From contig NZ_JACHBW010000024.1 in NCBI RefSeq assembly GCF_014200455.1, positions 1 through 64,000 of the forward strand: 64,000 nt of DNA, written 5' to 3'. Each line of letters opens with the position of its first letter. The stretch's first letter is position 1. This stretch comes from Paraburkholderia bannensis. GTDB lineage: Bacteria; Pseudomonadota; Gammaproteobacteria; Burkholderiales; Burkholderiaceae. Shown in pieces: positions 7,236-15,007 of the stretch. The position numbers were made by a program, and so were the translations under genes. The notes below the pieces were generated by a model, which saw only the letters and a program-made list of their open reading frames with translations, was not told where the DNA came from and ran no database searches.

Positions 7236-8327
7236 CTACTTCGGGAGACTCCAGTACCACTTATTCTCCGCGCCACGCTGCTTGCGGACGTTGAGGAGTT
7301 GCGCAGCGCGCCGCAACGTGCGCAACGCTACGCCGGCTTGCCGCGCCTCCCGTTCAACCTCTTTGGTCGGCACGACGTCCGTGCCCAGCACCTCGCGAAG
7401 GAACTCAGTCGCCGAATCCAGCGCGGAAGAGCTCTCATCGCATTGTTCATTCGGATCAGTCAGGAGTTCTTGAGCCGAGCCCGGCAGCATTGCGCCCCAT
7501 GCGATGCGCGAAGCCGGGATACCTTTTTGCGGTTCACACTGCTCCAGATGGTATTCAAAACCGCCGTTATCCGGGCCAATGTTCGATTTGGATCGGGCAA
7601 GGACGCGACGATCCTCGCCGTCATCGCTCCTAACTTTGGCGGCAACCATTACCACACGAGCAACAGCGGCGAACGCGATAGAGCCAATTACGCGTTGCGT
7701 CGGATCTGCACCCTGACCGCCTTTCGAGAAGTGCGTAATTCCAATCAGGCACGCACCCGTTTCGTGGGCGAGATCCACCAGAGGCTGCAATGCGCGGCGC
7801 GTCTCGGTGTTCTTGTGGCTGTCGCCGGTGACAGCCGACACGATCGGATCAACGATGATGAGGCGAATGTTTCCTTGGCGCAGGGTTTGCTCGCGAAGCG
7901 AGAACATATCCCGCGCCGGATCGAAGGGGCGCAATTCACCGTTGATATTGACGCCGCTGATGAAGTCGACGCGCTTGAGGTCGGCACCGGCAGCCATCAG
8001 GCGCGGAACGAGGGTGTCCGCCGCATCGTCTTCGCCGCTCCAGATCAACACGTTGCCCGGTTCGCAAGGGGTGCCATCAGGCCATTGGCCGCCGCGCGTT
8101 ACGGTCGCGGCGAAATCAACCGTGATAGTCGTTTTGCCTTGGCCCGGAGCGCCTGCGAGGAGGTGCATTTTGCCGCGTGCGAGCCAGCCGTTCCAAAGCC
8201 ATTCAACCGGCTGCGGAACGAGTTCGGCAGCATTGACAAGAACGACGCCATTTTGAGCGGGTGCCGTCTTGACGATGCGTTCTGCGTTGGCGACAACGGC
8301 GCGCATGATTTCCGTTTCGTTGATCAT
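7236..8327 (-). CDS. RepA-like AAA ATPase / replicative helicase
   Basis: A 363-residue cytosolic P-loop ATPase of the RepA/AAA_25 (RecA-fold hexameric helicase) type, as found in plasmids and phage satellites. The Walker A motif GAPGQGKTT is at 59-67 and the Walker B strand IRLIIVDP ends at Asp160; ITHFSKG (about 196) fits the sensor region. The C-terminal 80 residues look like a winged-helix tail (TKEVEREARQAGVALRTLRR). It probably unwinds the element's origin or loads replication proteins. Its ATG overlaps the stop of the upstream primase remnant (ATGA), showing the original operon order HTH-primase-RepA. Confidence 0.82.
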   Translation of the reverse strand: MINETEIMRAVVANAERIVKTAPAQNGVVLVNAAELVPQPVEWLWNGWLARGKMHLLAGAPGQGKTTITVDFAATVTRGGQWPDGTPCEPGNVLIWSGEDDAADTLVPRLMAAGADLKRVDFISGVNINGELRPFDPARDMFSLREQTLRQGNIRLIIVDPIVSAVTGDSHKNTETRRALQPLVDLAHETGACLIGITHFSKGGQGADPTQRVIGSIAFAAVARVVMVAAKVRSDDGEDRRVLARSKSNIGPDNGGFEYHLEQCEPQKGIPASRIAWGAMLPGSAQELLTDPNEQCDESSSALDSATEFLREVLGTDVVPTKEVEREARQAGVALRTLRRAAQLLNVRKQRGAENKWYWSLPK

Positions 8328-8646
8328 GCTGCCTCCTTGAGCGTATCGTTCAGATCATTGGCTGCTTGGCGCGTCACAAAGACCTCCATCCCAGCTTGGG
8401 ACAGTTGGTGCGCAAGCGTGCGTGCTTGATCGACGCAGTCACGGTAATGAGCGGCTTAACGGACGAGCCAATCCAAGTGCCGCGATCGGGACGGTGGCTC
8501 TCCGTGTACTCGCAGCGAAAGCAATGGGACACGCCGTTGCCGGCTGCTTCGATGGTCAGACCCAAAGTACGGTCACGATCGCCGCGCCCGCATGCCGGGC
8601 ACGTAACGCGGTGATTGCCGGCAGCGTAGTTGAACCAGTCGATCAT
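8324..8646 (-). pseudogene. Truncated, frameshifted zinc-finger/Toprim primase
   Basis: The N-terminal part (ATG at 8646, MIDWFNYAAG...) carries a primase-type zinc ribbon, CPACGRGDRD...HCFRC, about residues 16-41. This frame then ends at 8374 in an uncharacteristic basic tail. The adjacent frame, open from 8455 to 8324, encodes YRDCVDQARTLAHQLSQAG and ANDLNDTLKEAA, which looks like the very end of a Toprim domain, and ends in the ATGA overlap with the RepA-type gene. The Toprim core between them is missing. I infer an internal deletion with frameshift, leaving two ends of one primase gene. A short functional zinc-finger protein of about 90 residues cannot be excluded. Confidence 0.6.
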
Positions 8647-8858
8647 TACGCGGCCTCCGCCAGCTGCTTGATCGAATCCGCAGGCCACATCAGGCGGCCG
8701 TTCGCCAGCTTCACCGGCCGCAGGCTGAAATACGTGCCGGTTTGGCAGTAGCGTTTGCGAATGGATTGCGGACGGAGCGCCAGTTGTGCCGCGAGCTGGT
8801 CAGTCGGAATCAGGCGGCGATTGTCGGTAATCGTCGCGATATTGTTTTTGCAGTTCAT
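8646..8858 (-). CDS. Excisionase/AlpA-like helix-turn-helix protein
   Basis: A 70-residue protein with the layout of MerR-fold excisionases and AlpA regulators: RRLIPTDQLAAQLALRPQSIRKR as helix-turn-helix, followed by a wing (FSLRPVKLANGRLMWPADSIKQL). Such proteins direct excision or activate the int promoter in tRNA-borne islands. It is first in the leftward replication operon; its TAA shares a base with the next ATG (TAATG). The start at 8858 is chosen as the last Met before the conserved fold. Confidence 0.7.
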   Translation of the reverse strand: MNCKNNIATITDNRRLIPTDQLAAQLALRPQSIRKRYCQTGTYFSLRPVKLANGRLMWPADSIKQLAEAA

Positions 8859-8975
8859 GAGGCTTAACCCAGAGTCAAAGATTGAACTTTTCGCGTCCTC
8901 TGATCGGGGTGCCACTGCTGAACGACTTCTGTGCCCCCGCGAATCAATTCAGATCGCTTGGGAGAAGTCTGAGAT

Positions 8976-9047
8976 CCGCAACCTTGCGCAATCAAACCGC
9001 AACCGCAGAGCCTTATGCAGCAAGACTTTGCGGGCAGTTGCCGCAAC
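8976..9047. repeat. Iteron-like CCGCAAC repeats
   Basis: CCGCAAC occurs at 8976-8982, 8997-9003 and 9041-9047. The spacings are 21 and 44 bases, close to one and two turns of a 22-base period, as in iterons. The repeats lie in the 215-bp gap upstream of the replication operon, a plausible origin position. Three short copies could be chance in GC-rich DNA. Confidence 0.3.
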
Positions 9048-9073
9048 TTTGGGTGCAACTGGCTTCTTCGCCG

Positions 9074-9790
9074 CTACCGGGGACGGCGATGGAAAACGGA
9101 GTTTCTCGGCTGCTCGTTTTCCTTCGCTTCGTTCACCAGTTTGTTCACGTATTGCCGGGAAACCGCAAATTCATCGGCCAGATCTTGCTGGCGCTCTCCA
9201 GCGGTGGCGCGACGCCGAATTTCCTCGCGCTGATTTTCCGATAGCCTCACTGTGTTGGCGCTATTTGCCTTTGGCGACGGTGAAGGAAATCGATACGGAA
9301 TGCGTGTCTCGTGCTCTTCAAGCCAACCGTTGAGATCGTCCCAGTAAGCCTCCTCGTAGTACCACCGTACAGGAGAGCCGGCCGCATGTACGAGGCGCGC
9401 TCGTTTGCCAGGCTCATACGTAGCAAGCTCGCCGCGCCCTGTCGAGGCGCATAGTTTCTCTTGAATAACGTCAACCGACTCGCCGGAGGTTGCAATTGCT
9501 TCCGCTGCCTCTTCAAGCGTGTAGCGACCCTCCGCTTTCTTGTCATCGCTCTGGCGCTTGAGCTGCATTTGGTGCTGGGTTAGCTCATCAAAGCGCTTCG
9601 CTGCGTGCAGTCTTTCAATTGGTGTCAGGCGATCCCACATTAGGCCCGCTACGAGTGCTGTAAATTGCCTGTCGACGCGTTCTGCTAGATCACGCGGGAG
9701 GTCGCAAAATGCTTTGTTCAGATGTTCGCGAATCGCGATCTCCAAGGTCGCATGCTCAACCTGCAATGCATCTTTGTCGCTCACTTGCAT
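9074..9790 (-). CDS. HTH DNA-binding protein of the island
   Basis: A 238-residue protein that I do not recognise as a named family. The C-terminus has a resolvase/Hin-like helix-turn-helix, LSENQREEIRRRATAG followed by QQDLADEFAVSRQYVNKLV (about residues 187-230). The N-terminal half is helical and charged. The middle contains a segment YTLEEAAEAIATSGESVDVIQEKL that looks like a second HTH, as in MerR-like binders, followed by a Trp/Tyr-rich WYYEEAYWDDLNGWL. It faces away from the helicase operon, with a palindrome cluster between, so an autoregulatory repressor is plausible. The start is set at Met 9790. Confidence 0.65.
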   Translation of the reverse strand: MQVSDKDALQVEHATLEIAIREHLNKAFCDLPRDLAERVDRQFTALVAGLMWDRLTPIERLHAAKRFDELTQHQMQLKRQSDDKKAEGRYTLEEAAEAIATSGESVDVIQEKLCASTGRGELATYEPGKRARLVHAAGSPVRWYYEEAYWDDLNGWLEEHETRIPYRFPSPSPKANSANTVRLSENQREEIRRRATAGERQQDLADEFAVSRQYVNKLVNEAKENEQPRNSVFHRRPR

Positions 9791-10213
9791 CCTATGAATC
9801 CAATCGTTTGTTTGTGCGCTGGGTCTGTGCCAATCGACATGCTCGGCGTCTGGCACGCGGCCGACAAGGGTCGTAATGGTAGACCCATGTTGTCCAGGTT
9901 GGCCAACTTTTCCACGTCTCAAATGATGGCCAAGTTGGCCATCTTGGGTGCTTGTTGGATGACGGGCAGAGTGGGGCACTGTACGACGCGACGCTCTGCC
10001 GGGGCTTTAGCCATTGAGATCGGAATCGCCACTACAACCGCTTGATCGACGCGGCGACGACGCAGATCGCGACATTGAGCGAGTGGCTATTCATCGAAAG
10101 AACTCTGTGATAGCTTTCACCGTTATTGCCGTCCGTCACGTAGTGTGAGAGAGGCGCGCCTTAGGCTCTCATCCTCGTTGATGACTCCCCCGTTGACAAC
10201 CATTCGCTAGAAC
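9791..10213. other. 423-bp divergent regulatory region
   Basis: This separates the HTH gene (leftward) from the helicase operon (rightward). It holds the TTGGCCAA palindrome cluster. A TTGACA at 10193-10198 is too close to the helicase ATG to serve it as a -35. No gene is supported here. Confidence 0.55.
9899..9944. promoter_or_regulatory. TTGGCCAA palindrome cluster, probable operator
   Basis: GTTGGCCAAC (9899-9908) is a perfect 10-bp palindrome. GATGGCCAA (9926-9934) and TTGGCCATC (9936-9944) form a perfect 9+9 palindrome around one base. Three TGGCCA cores are thus arrayed 110-155 bases upstream of the HTH gene, on the side facing the helicase operon, which fits an operator for the island's own regulator. 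Confidence 0.5.
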
Positions 10214-12232
10214 ATGGCAAGCAGCTTCTTCTTCCTTCAGGCCGACAAAAATCACTCGAACCAGGATTTCGTGGATCGCGTCGAGCATCTTGCCGCTGAG
10301 AAAAAAGAGCAAACTTATATTATCTCGCGGCCGCTTGGTGACAGTCGGTATAGCTATCCGCACGAAGGCGCAGTAGTTGTCCTTTCGCCAAAAAGAAAAC
10401 TATCGTTTGTGGATTTTTCGGGTGACGGTAATTCGTTTGAAGATTTCGTGGACGATTTCCTCGAAGATTTAGCGTCTATTTCCGATAAATATCGTTACAA
10501 GGATGCTATTGGGCGACCGCGATCATGGAAAAGCGATCTTACGCTTAAAATCCATGCGGACAACGTTGATGCCTTTGAAACTTGGAGTGAGGAATCAATA
10601 ATTGTTGACCCTGCAAAGCAGCGGATTGCTGAATTATTGGTTTCCCTGCTCACAGGTAGCATAAATGATATTGAGCGAGTCAAGGCAGATTTGCCGGATA
10701 GTCTATTGGACAAAGTTAAACGGAAGATTCTTTTGTTTGATGGCGACCAAACGCGCTTCATTTATGAGGAGCGAGAGAGTGACATCGTTCGAATCCAAGG
10801 ATTGTCGGGAACTGGGAAAACAGAACTGCTTCTGCACAAACTCCGCGATCTGTATGTGAACTCACCGAGCTCAAAGATCGCGTTCACATGCCACAATCGA
10901 ATTCTCGCAGACAATCTCAGACGAAGAATCCCCGACTTCTTCAATTTTATGAAGGTAGAGGAGCAAATCGAATGGGAGCAGCGGCTTTGGTGTTTTCATG
11001 CGTGGGGATCAGCAAATAATTTGAATTCTGGATTGTATCGGCTCATCTGTGAGCGCTATGACTTGGAATTCGAGCGATATAGCCCTTATATGTCATTTGA
11101 TCGTGCATGTAAGCAGGCGCTTGCGGAGCTTAGAGGGCTTCCGAATTATGAGCCGTATTTTGACTATATTTTGATTGATGAAAGTCAGGATTTTCCTGAT
11201 TCTTTTGTTGATCTATGTAAGTTGGTCACAAAAGAAACGGTTTATGTTGCTGGTGATATTTTCCAGAGCATCTTTGACGATAATATTGCGCCAACAATCG
11301 AGCCTGATTTTTTGTTGAGCAAATGTTACAGAACGGATCCGCGCACTCTAATGTTCGCTCATGCAATTGGTATGGGGCTTTTTGAGCCACACAAGCTGCG
11401 CTGGCTCGAAGATGACGAATGGAAGGCTTGCGGCTACGTTATTACGAAGAGAGCTGGCGGCTCCGCCTATCGCCTCACTCGTGAGCCGCTTCGCAGATTT
11501 GAAGACATTGATAACTCAGTACCAAGTGTCGTAGTGAACGCCGTTCAAGATGAGTTCTGGATTTCTACGATTCGCCACACAATTGATACGATTAAAGCGT
11601 TGGCAAATGAGCATCCTTCACTCACGCCTGACGACATTGGTATCATCTTGCTCGATAGCGGTGACGTCGTTTATACGCTTGCCGATCAACTTGCCATTGC
11701 CATTCGGAGAGAGCTTGGTTGGCAAGTAAATAAGGCGCATGAAACGAAGAGACGGGAAAGCAACCACCTGTTTATTAGTAATCGCAATAATGTGAAGGGG
11801 TTGGAATTCCCTTTCGTGATTTGCATTAGTCAAAAAATTTCGAGCGGATACAAATACCGAAACGCGCTATATATGACGTTGACGCGATCATTTTTGCAAT
11901 CATATCTATTGGTTTCTGATCGCGAGAATGCCGACATTTTGCCCGATGTAACGAATGGGCTTCGGAGTATTAATGTCGATGGTTGTATTGAAGTTTCTCC
12001 GCCGGGGATTGAGGAGCAGAGACTCATCAAAACTACTATTCGAGCAGTATCTAATCAATTGTCATTTTTTGACATGGCCGAGAAAATTTTCGATGAAATT
12101 GGCGTGATGCCGATTATGCGGGAGCCGGTGTTTGACGCATTGAAGAAAGTTATCGGTGAAGATCTCGATGAAGATAATATTCGAGATACCACGCGCTTTA
12201 TTTACAAAAAAATGCTGCGCGAGAAATCATAA
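10214..12232 (+). CDS. Superfamily-1 (UvrD-like) helicase, island cargo
   Basis: A 672-residue protein, visibly AT-rich compared with its surroundings. Residues 1 to about 180 form an unassigned N-terminal region (beta-rich start ...VVVLSPKRKLSFVDF..., then helical). From about 190 a SF1 helicase follows: Walker A LSGTGKTE near 196-203, motif II ILIDESQDF near 318-327, a motif III/Q-like VAGDIFQSIF, motif V NVKGLEFPFVI near 525-536, motif VI-like LYMTLTRS near 552-559. The accessory domains are shorter than in UvrD. The protein probably acts on DNA or RNA in the cytosol. The gene is two bases from the next one. The ribosome site is weak, so the start is uncertain. Helicase-plus-partner operons on such islands are often anti-phage; this is inferred, not shown. 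Confidence 0.8.
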   Translation: MASSFFFLQADKNHSNQDFVDRVEHLAAEKKEQTYIISRPLGDSRYSYPHEGAVVVLSPKRKLSFVDFSGDGNSFEDFVDDFLEDLASISDKYRYKDAIGRPRSWKSDLTLKIHADNVDAFETWSEESIIVDPAKQRIAELLVSLLTGSINDIERVKADLPDSLLDKVKRKILLFDGDQTRFIYEERESDIVRIQGLSGTGKTELLLHKLRDLYVNSPSSKIAFTCHNRILADNLRRRIPDFFNFMKVEEQIEWEQRLWCFHAWGSANNLNSGLYRLICERYDLEFERYSPYMSFDRACKQALAELRGLPNYEPYFDYILIDESQDFPDSFVDLCKLVTKETVYVAGDIFQSIFDDNIAPTIEPDFLLSKCYRTDPRTLMFAHAIGMGLFEPHKLRWLEDDEWKACGYVITKRAGGSAYRLTREPLRRFEDIDNSVPSVVVNAVQDEFWISTIRHTIDTIKALANEHPSLTPDDIGIILLDSGDVVYTLADQLAIAIRRELGWQVNKAHETKRRESNHLFISNRNNVKGLEFPFVICISQKISSGYKYRNALYMTLTRSFLQSYLLVSDRENADILPDVTNGLRSINVDGCIEVSPPGIEEQRLIKTTIRAVSNQLSFFDMAEKIFDEIGVMPIMREPVFDALKKVIGEDLDEDNIRDTTRFIYKKMLREKS

Positions 12233-12234
12233 AA

Positions 12235-12903
12235 ATGAAAAGATTTGATTTGGCCATCGACAAATATCAAGCGGAAGAGCTTTTTAGTGCCGTTCGATCA
12301 AAAAAAGATGTGATTGTTCTGTGGATGCAGGCGATCAAGATGTTTCTTGCCAATCAACCGGCCGAGAATGACAAGAAAATTGCTGATCTTTCGATAGTGG
12401 TTCGCTCGATGAGTCGGCTTTTTTGTGAGTTAAATAATGGGGATAAGATATTTTCGGTCGCTTTTCCATTCAACTCTAAGAGTGTGGAGGGGCGACTCGA
12501 ATTTTCTTCCCGCGAGGGGGTTTTAATCGATAGTCGAGTGTCGTCGCAGGTTCTTACTCTTATTCAGGGCAATGGGATATTTGACTGCCTTGACTTTAAT
12601 GATTTTATTGATCCAATATTTGATGCTGCTGATGTGGATAATAATCTGTGGGGATTGATTCGGGAATTGATGCTTGTTGAGGACGCGTACCTTAGGTATG
12701 ACAACGACCCTGATCAGGTCAATGGCCACATCCATCCCTTGCATCATATCGACATGTACTACTCGTCGAGCGGGTCATTCAAAATCGGATTAGATCAACA
12801 AATCGATAAGGCATCCCTTATTGGGATATTGAGCACCGAAACAGACTGTCATTATTTAAGGCCAGCCGAAGTTGCCGCTGTGAGGCGCGGAAATCAGAGG
12901 TAG
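12235..12903 (+). CDS. Unrecognised 222-aa partner of the island helicase
   Basis: The ATG follows the helicase stop after two bases, so the two are surely co-translated. The protein is acidic and mixed alpha/beta without signal peptide or membrane segments. Distinct elements are SRLFCELNNG, FDCLDFNDFIDPIFD and a C-terminal block HIHPLHHIDMYYSSSGSFKI with clustered His. The block loosely recalls the HP-x2-H motif of DUF2290-type proteins, from memory only. No catalytic motif is certain; the His cluster could bind metal. Codon use is AT-rich like the helicase, so the pair was probably acquired as a unit. A partner, effector or regulator of the helicase is inferred. Confidence 0.75.
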   Translation: MKRFDLAIDKYQAEELFSAVRSKKDVIVLWMQAIKMFLANQPAENDKKIADLSIVVRSMSRLFCELNNGDKIFSVAFPFNSKSVEGRLEFSSREGVLIDSRVSSQVLTLIQGNGIFDCLDFNDFIDPIFDAADVDNNLWGLIRELMLVEDAYLRYDNDPDQVNGHIHPLHHIDMYYSSSGSFKIGLDQQIDKASLIGILSTETDCHYLRPAEVAAVRRGNQR

Positions 12904-12916
12904 AGCGAAATGCACG

Positions 12917-13273
12917 ATGCGCATTCTTACACGGCAGTCTAGGACGGATAGAGCGTGTGCTGATGACATGCTGGAGTTCATCAAGGATGCGCGCAACGCA
13001 AATCCGAGGCTTACGTTTGGCGGTGCCATTTTGACTAAACACGACGGCCGCCAGAAGATCTGCAAGATCGTCGCCGGTGCTGTGAAAGATTACTACGGAT
13101 GCGTACTTGAATCGTCGATCCCGCCGACGAACAGCATTGTGAAAGCTCAAGCAGCCGGCAATACGATCCTTCAATACGACGGTGATGACCCCGTTTCGCA
13201 TGACTTCAAGCAGATGGCGCTCGAAATTATGGCGATAACTGGTCTTGCTGCGAAGGAGCCAGTCTTGGCTTAG
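12917..13273 (+). pseudogene. C-terminal remnant of a ParA partition ATPase
   Basis: The 118-codon frame contains the C-terminal half of a plasmid ParA: MLEFIKDARNANPRLTFGG then ILTKHDGRQKICKIVAGAV, SSIPPTNSIVKAQAAGNTIL and VSHDFKQMALEIM. The N-terminal half with the Walker A/deviant Walker motif (about 100 residues) is absent, and the sequence before it belongs to the cargo operon. It cannot bind ATP as encoded. GC content rises again here, so this marks the cargo/backbone junction and shows the element descends from a replicon with active partition. Confidence 0.75.
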
Positions 13274-13442
13274 TCCAGGGGCTTGCTTCGACGATCTGAG
13301 TGCGTCCGAGTAGTGACAAAACAGCACGAAAGTCAGCAGAGCCCCAGCCTGAATGGGGCGAGTCAAACATCGCGTAGCTCGCGTGGTTGTCGCTGATTGG
13401 GCAGCACAAGTGATATCAATACGTGTGCTGCCGATCCGCAAT

Positions 13443-14822
13443 CTATTGTGATGCAGTGTTAAGAGTCTTGAACTTTGGAATGGCCTGTTCTGACTTGAAA
13501 TCAATACAGGCCTGCTCCAGCATCCACACCTCGATTTTGTCATGCCACATGCGCAGCAGGTCGAGCGGACGGCGGCGGTAATGCTTCTCCGCCAGTGCGC
13601 TTGGCTTGTGTCCTTGAATCTGCGCCACTACGCCCACCGGACACTCAACCCATTCGGAGAGTGTGCCGAACGAGCGCCGCAGGCCGTGGAGTGTTACATG
13701 GGGCAAGCCGGCCATCTGCTGCGCCTTAGTGTGCGCGATTCGCGGCTCAGCCAGCTTGCCATCTGCCGAGGTTTTGCTGGAAAAAACCCACTCAGACGGT
13801 TTCCATGTCTTGCCCTCGGCTCCGATACGCGCGAGAGCACGCACGTTCGGCGGCGAGTCGTTCAGGCGCTTCAGTTCAAGCAGTAGGGTCGCGAGGTAGG
13901 GCGTAAGCGGGATGACGCGCCCGGTCGCAGTTTCCACCTTGTCGGAGACGTGGAGGCTGCGCCACTGAAAATCTACATCGTCCCAGCGGAGACCGGCCAG
14001 TTCCTCGCGGCGCGCGCCTGTAATCAGCAGACCTTGAAGGTACGTGCTGATTATGGGATTGGTAATCCGGCGCACCGCATTGAACCATGTCGCTAGTTGC
14101 TCGCGCTGGAGGCAGTCGTCCTTTGCTTTCGGGCGGGGAACAGCGTCGCGCACCATTCGCGCTGTGTATGCACCGTCGGGAACAAGGCGGCGATAGTCCG
14201 GGCGTTCGTCGCACCAGCGAATGAACGCGCGCAACTTGCGATAGGCCTGTTCGGCATTCGTCGGGCGGCTTTCCGCCTCACCATGTAGCCAGGTGGCGAC
14301 GTGCTCGGCGTCGAGGTTAGACAGTTTTAGTCCCATGAGCGGTGCGAGCGGCCCTGCGACGGTCAAGCCCTTACCGCGCTTCTTTTCTTGTCCGCCAGCC
14401 TGTGCGAGGTGCTCGTGGTCGAGCATGTGTCGCTCGCTCCATTTCGTGCGGTGCGCGTCGAGATAGGCTGCCCACGCTTCGCGGACGGTCGCATCCTTGC
14501 GTCGCGCCTCTAGTCTTCGCGTGGCGACGGCGGCAAGCTGTTCGGCCTTTTCCTCGCGGGGGTCTTTCCCAGCATCCGCCAGTCTCTTGAGGCGGCGTGC
14601 CTCGTCTCGCGCCTTGTCAATGCCCCAGTCCTTCGGCGCACCAATCGAGACGCGAATCGTCGCGCCGTCGAGCTTGCCTTGCCAGATGTAGGTGCGTGCT
14701 CCCGCAGCTGTAGCGCGCAGGCCGAGACCAGTAGCGGCGATATCCCATATAAACGCCTGTGACTTTCCAGCCGGGCAGCTATGCCCGTTGACACGAGCCG
14801 CCGTGAAATTGACCTTCGCCAT
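13443..14822 (-). CDS. Tyrosine recombinase (integrase) of the tRNA-Arg island
   Basis: A 459-residue P4/CP4-type integrase. It has an N-terminal arm-binding domain (about 1-90, FTAARVNGHSCPAGK... TYIWQGKLDG), a SAM-like core-binding domain (about 110-225) and a C-terminal catalytic domain with R271 (GARREEL), H379-x2-R382 (LHGLRR), H405 (QGHKPS) and the nucleophile Y415 (EKHYRRR). All catalytic residues are present. It inserts the element at the 3' end of tRNA-Arg. Its start lies about 185 bases from attR and it reads inward, that is, at the end far from the intact tRNA. Confidence 0.95.
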   Translation of the reverse strand: MAKVNFTAARVNGHSCPAGKSQAFIWDIAATGLGLRATAAGARTYIWQGKLDGATIRVSIGAPKDWGIDKARDEARRLKRLADAGKDPREEKAEQLAAVATRRLEARRKDATVREAWAAYLDAHRTKWSERHMLDHEHLAQAGGQEKKRGKGLTVAGPLAPLMGLKLSNLDAEHVATWLHGEAESRPTNAEQAYRKLRAFIRWCDERPDYRRLVPDGAYTARMVRDAVPRPKAKDDCLQREQLATWFNAVRRITNPIISTYLQGLLITGARREELAGLRWDDVDFQWRSLHVSDKVETATGRVIPLTPYLATLLLELKRLNDSPPNVRALARIGAEGKTWKPSEWVFSSKTSADGKLAEPRIAHTKAQQMAGLPHVTLHGLRRSFGTLSEWVECPVGVVAQIQGHKPSALAEKHYRRRPLDLLRMWHDKIEVWMLEQACIDFKSEQAIPKFKTLNTASQ

Positions 14823-14843
14823 CGTCCGATTTTCCTAAGATCC

Positions 14844-14882
14844 GGGTTACATGAGAGCCCCGTGTAACCGCCATGTAACCGG
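14844..14882. repeat. Right arm-type repeats of the element
   Basis: GTGTAACCGC and CATGTAACC in tandem (14860-14882), plus an inverted GGTTACATG (14845-14853), directly upstream of the integrase gene. The tandem pair matches the one at 6768-6790 in the same orientation. These are probable arm sites and may also overlap the int promoter. Confidence 0.55.
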
Positions 14883-15007
14883 ATTCTATGGAAAACAATC
14901 AATTCCGGTCAACGCTCAAATTTTGATAGAGTTGATAAAATCCATTGCTGGCGGGCGTTTTCGCGGTTTCTTGAAATGCGGATCAACGCCGATAAATATG
15001 CACTTGT

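Noticed and set aside
9722..10045. Rightward 107-codon frame over the operator region
   Set aside because: Antisense to the start of the HTH gene and across the palindromes; no protein-like features.
10193..10198. TTGACA as -35 of the helicase operon
   Set aside because: It is only 15 bases before the assigned ATG, leaving no room for a -10 upstream; it would fit only if translation started further downstream.
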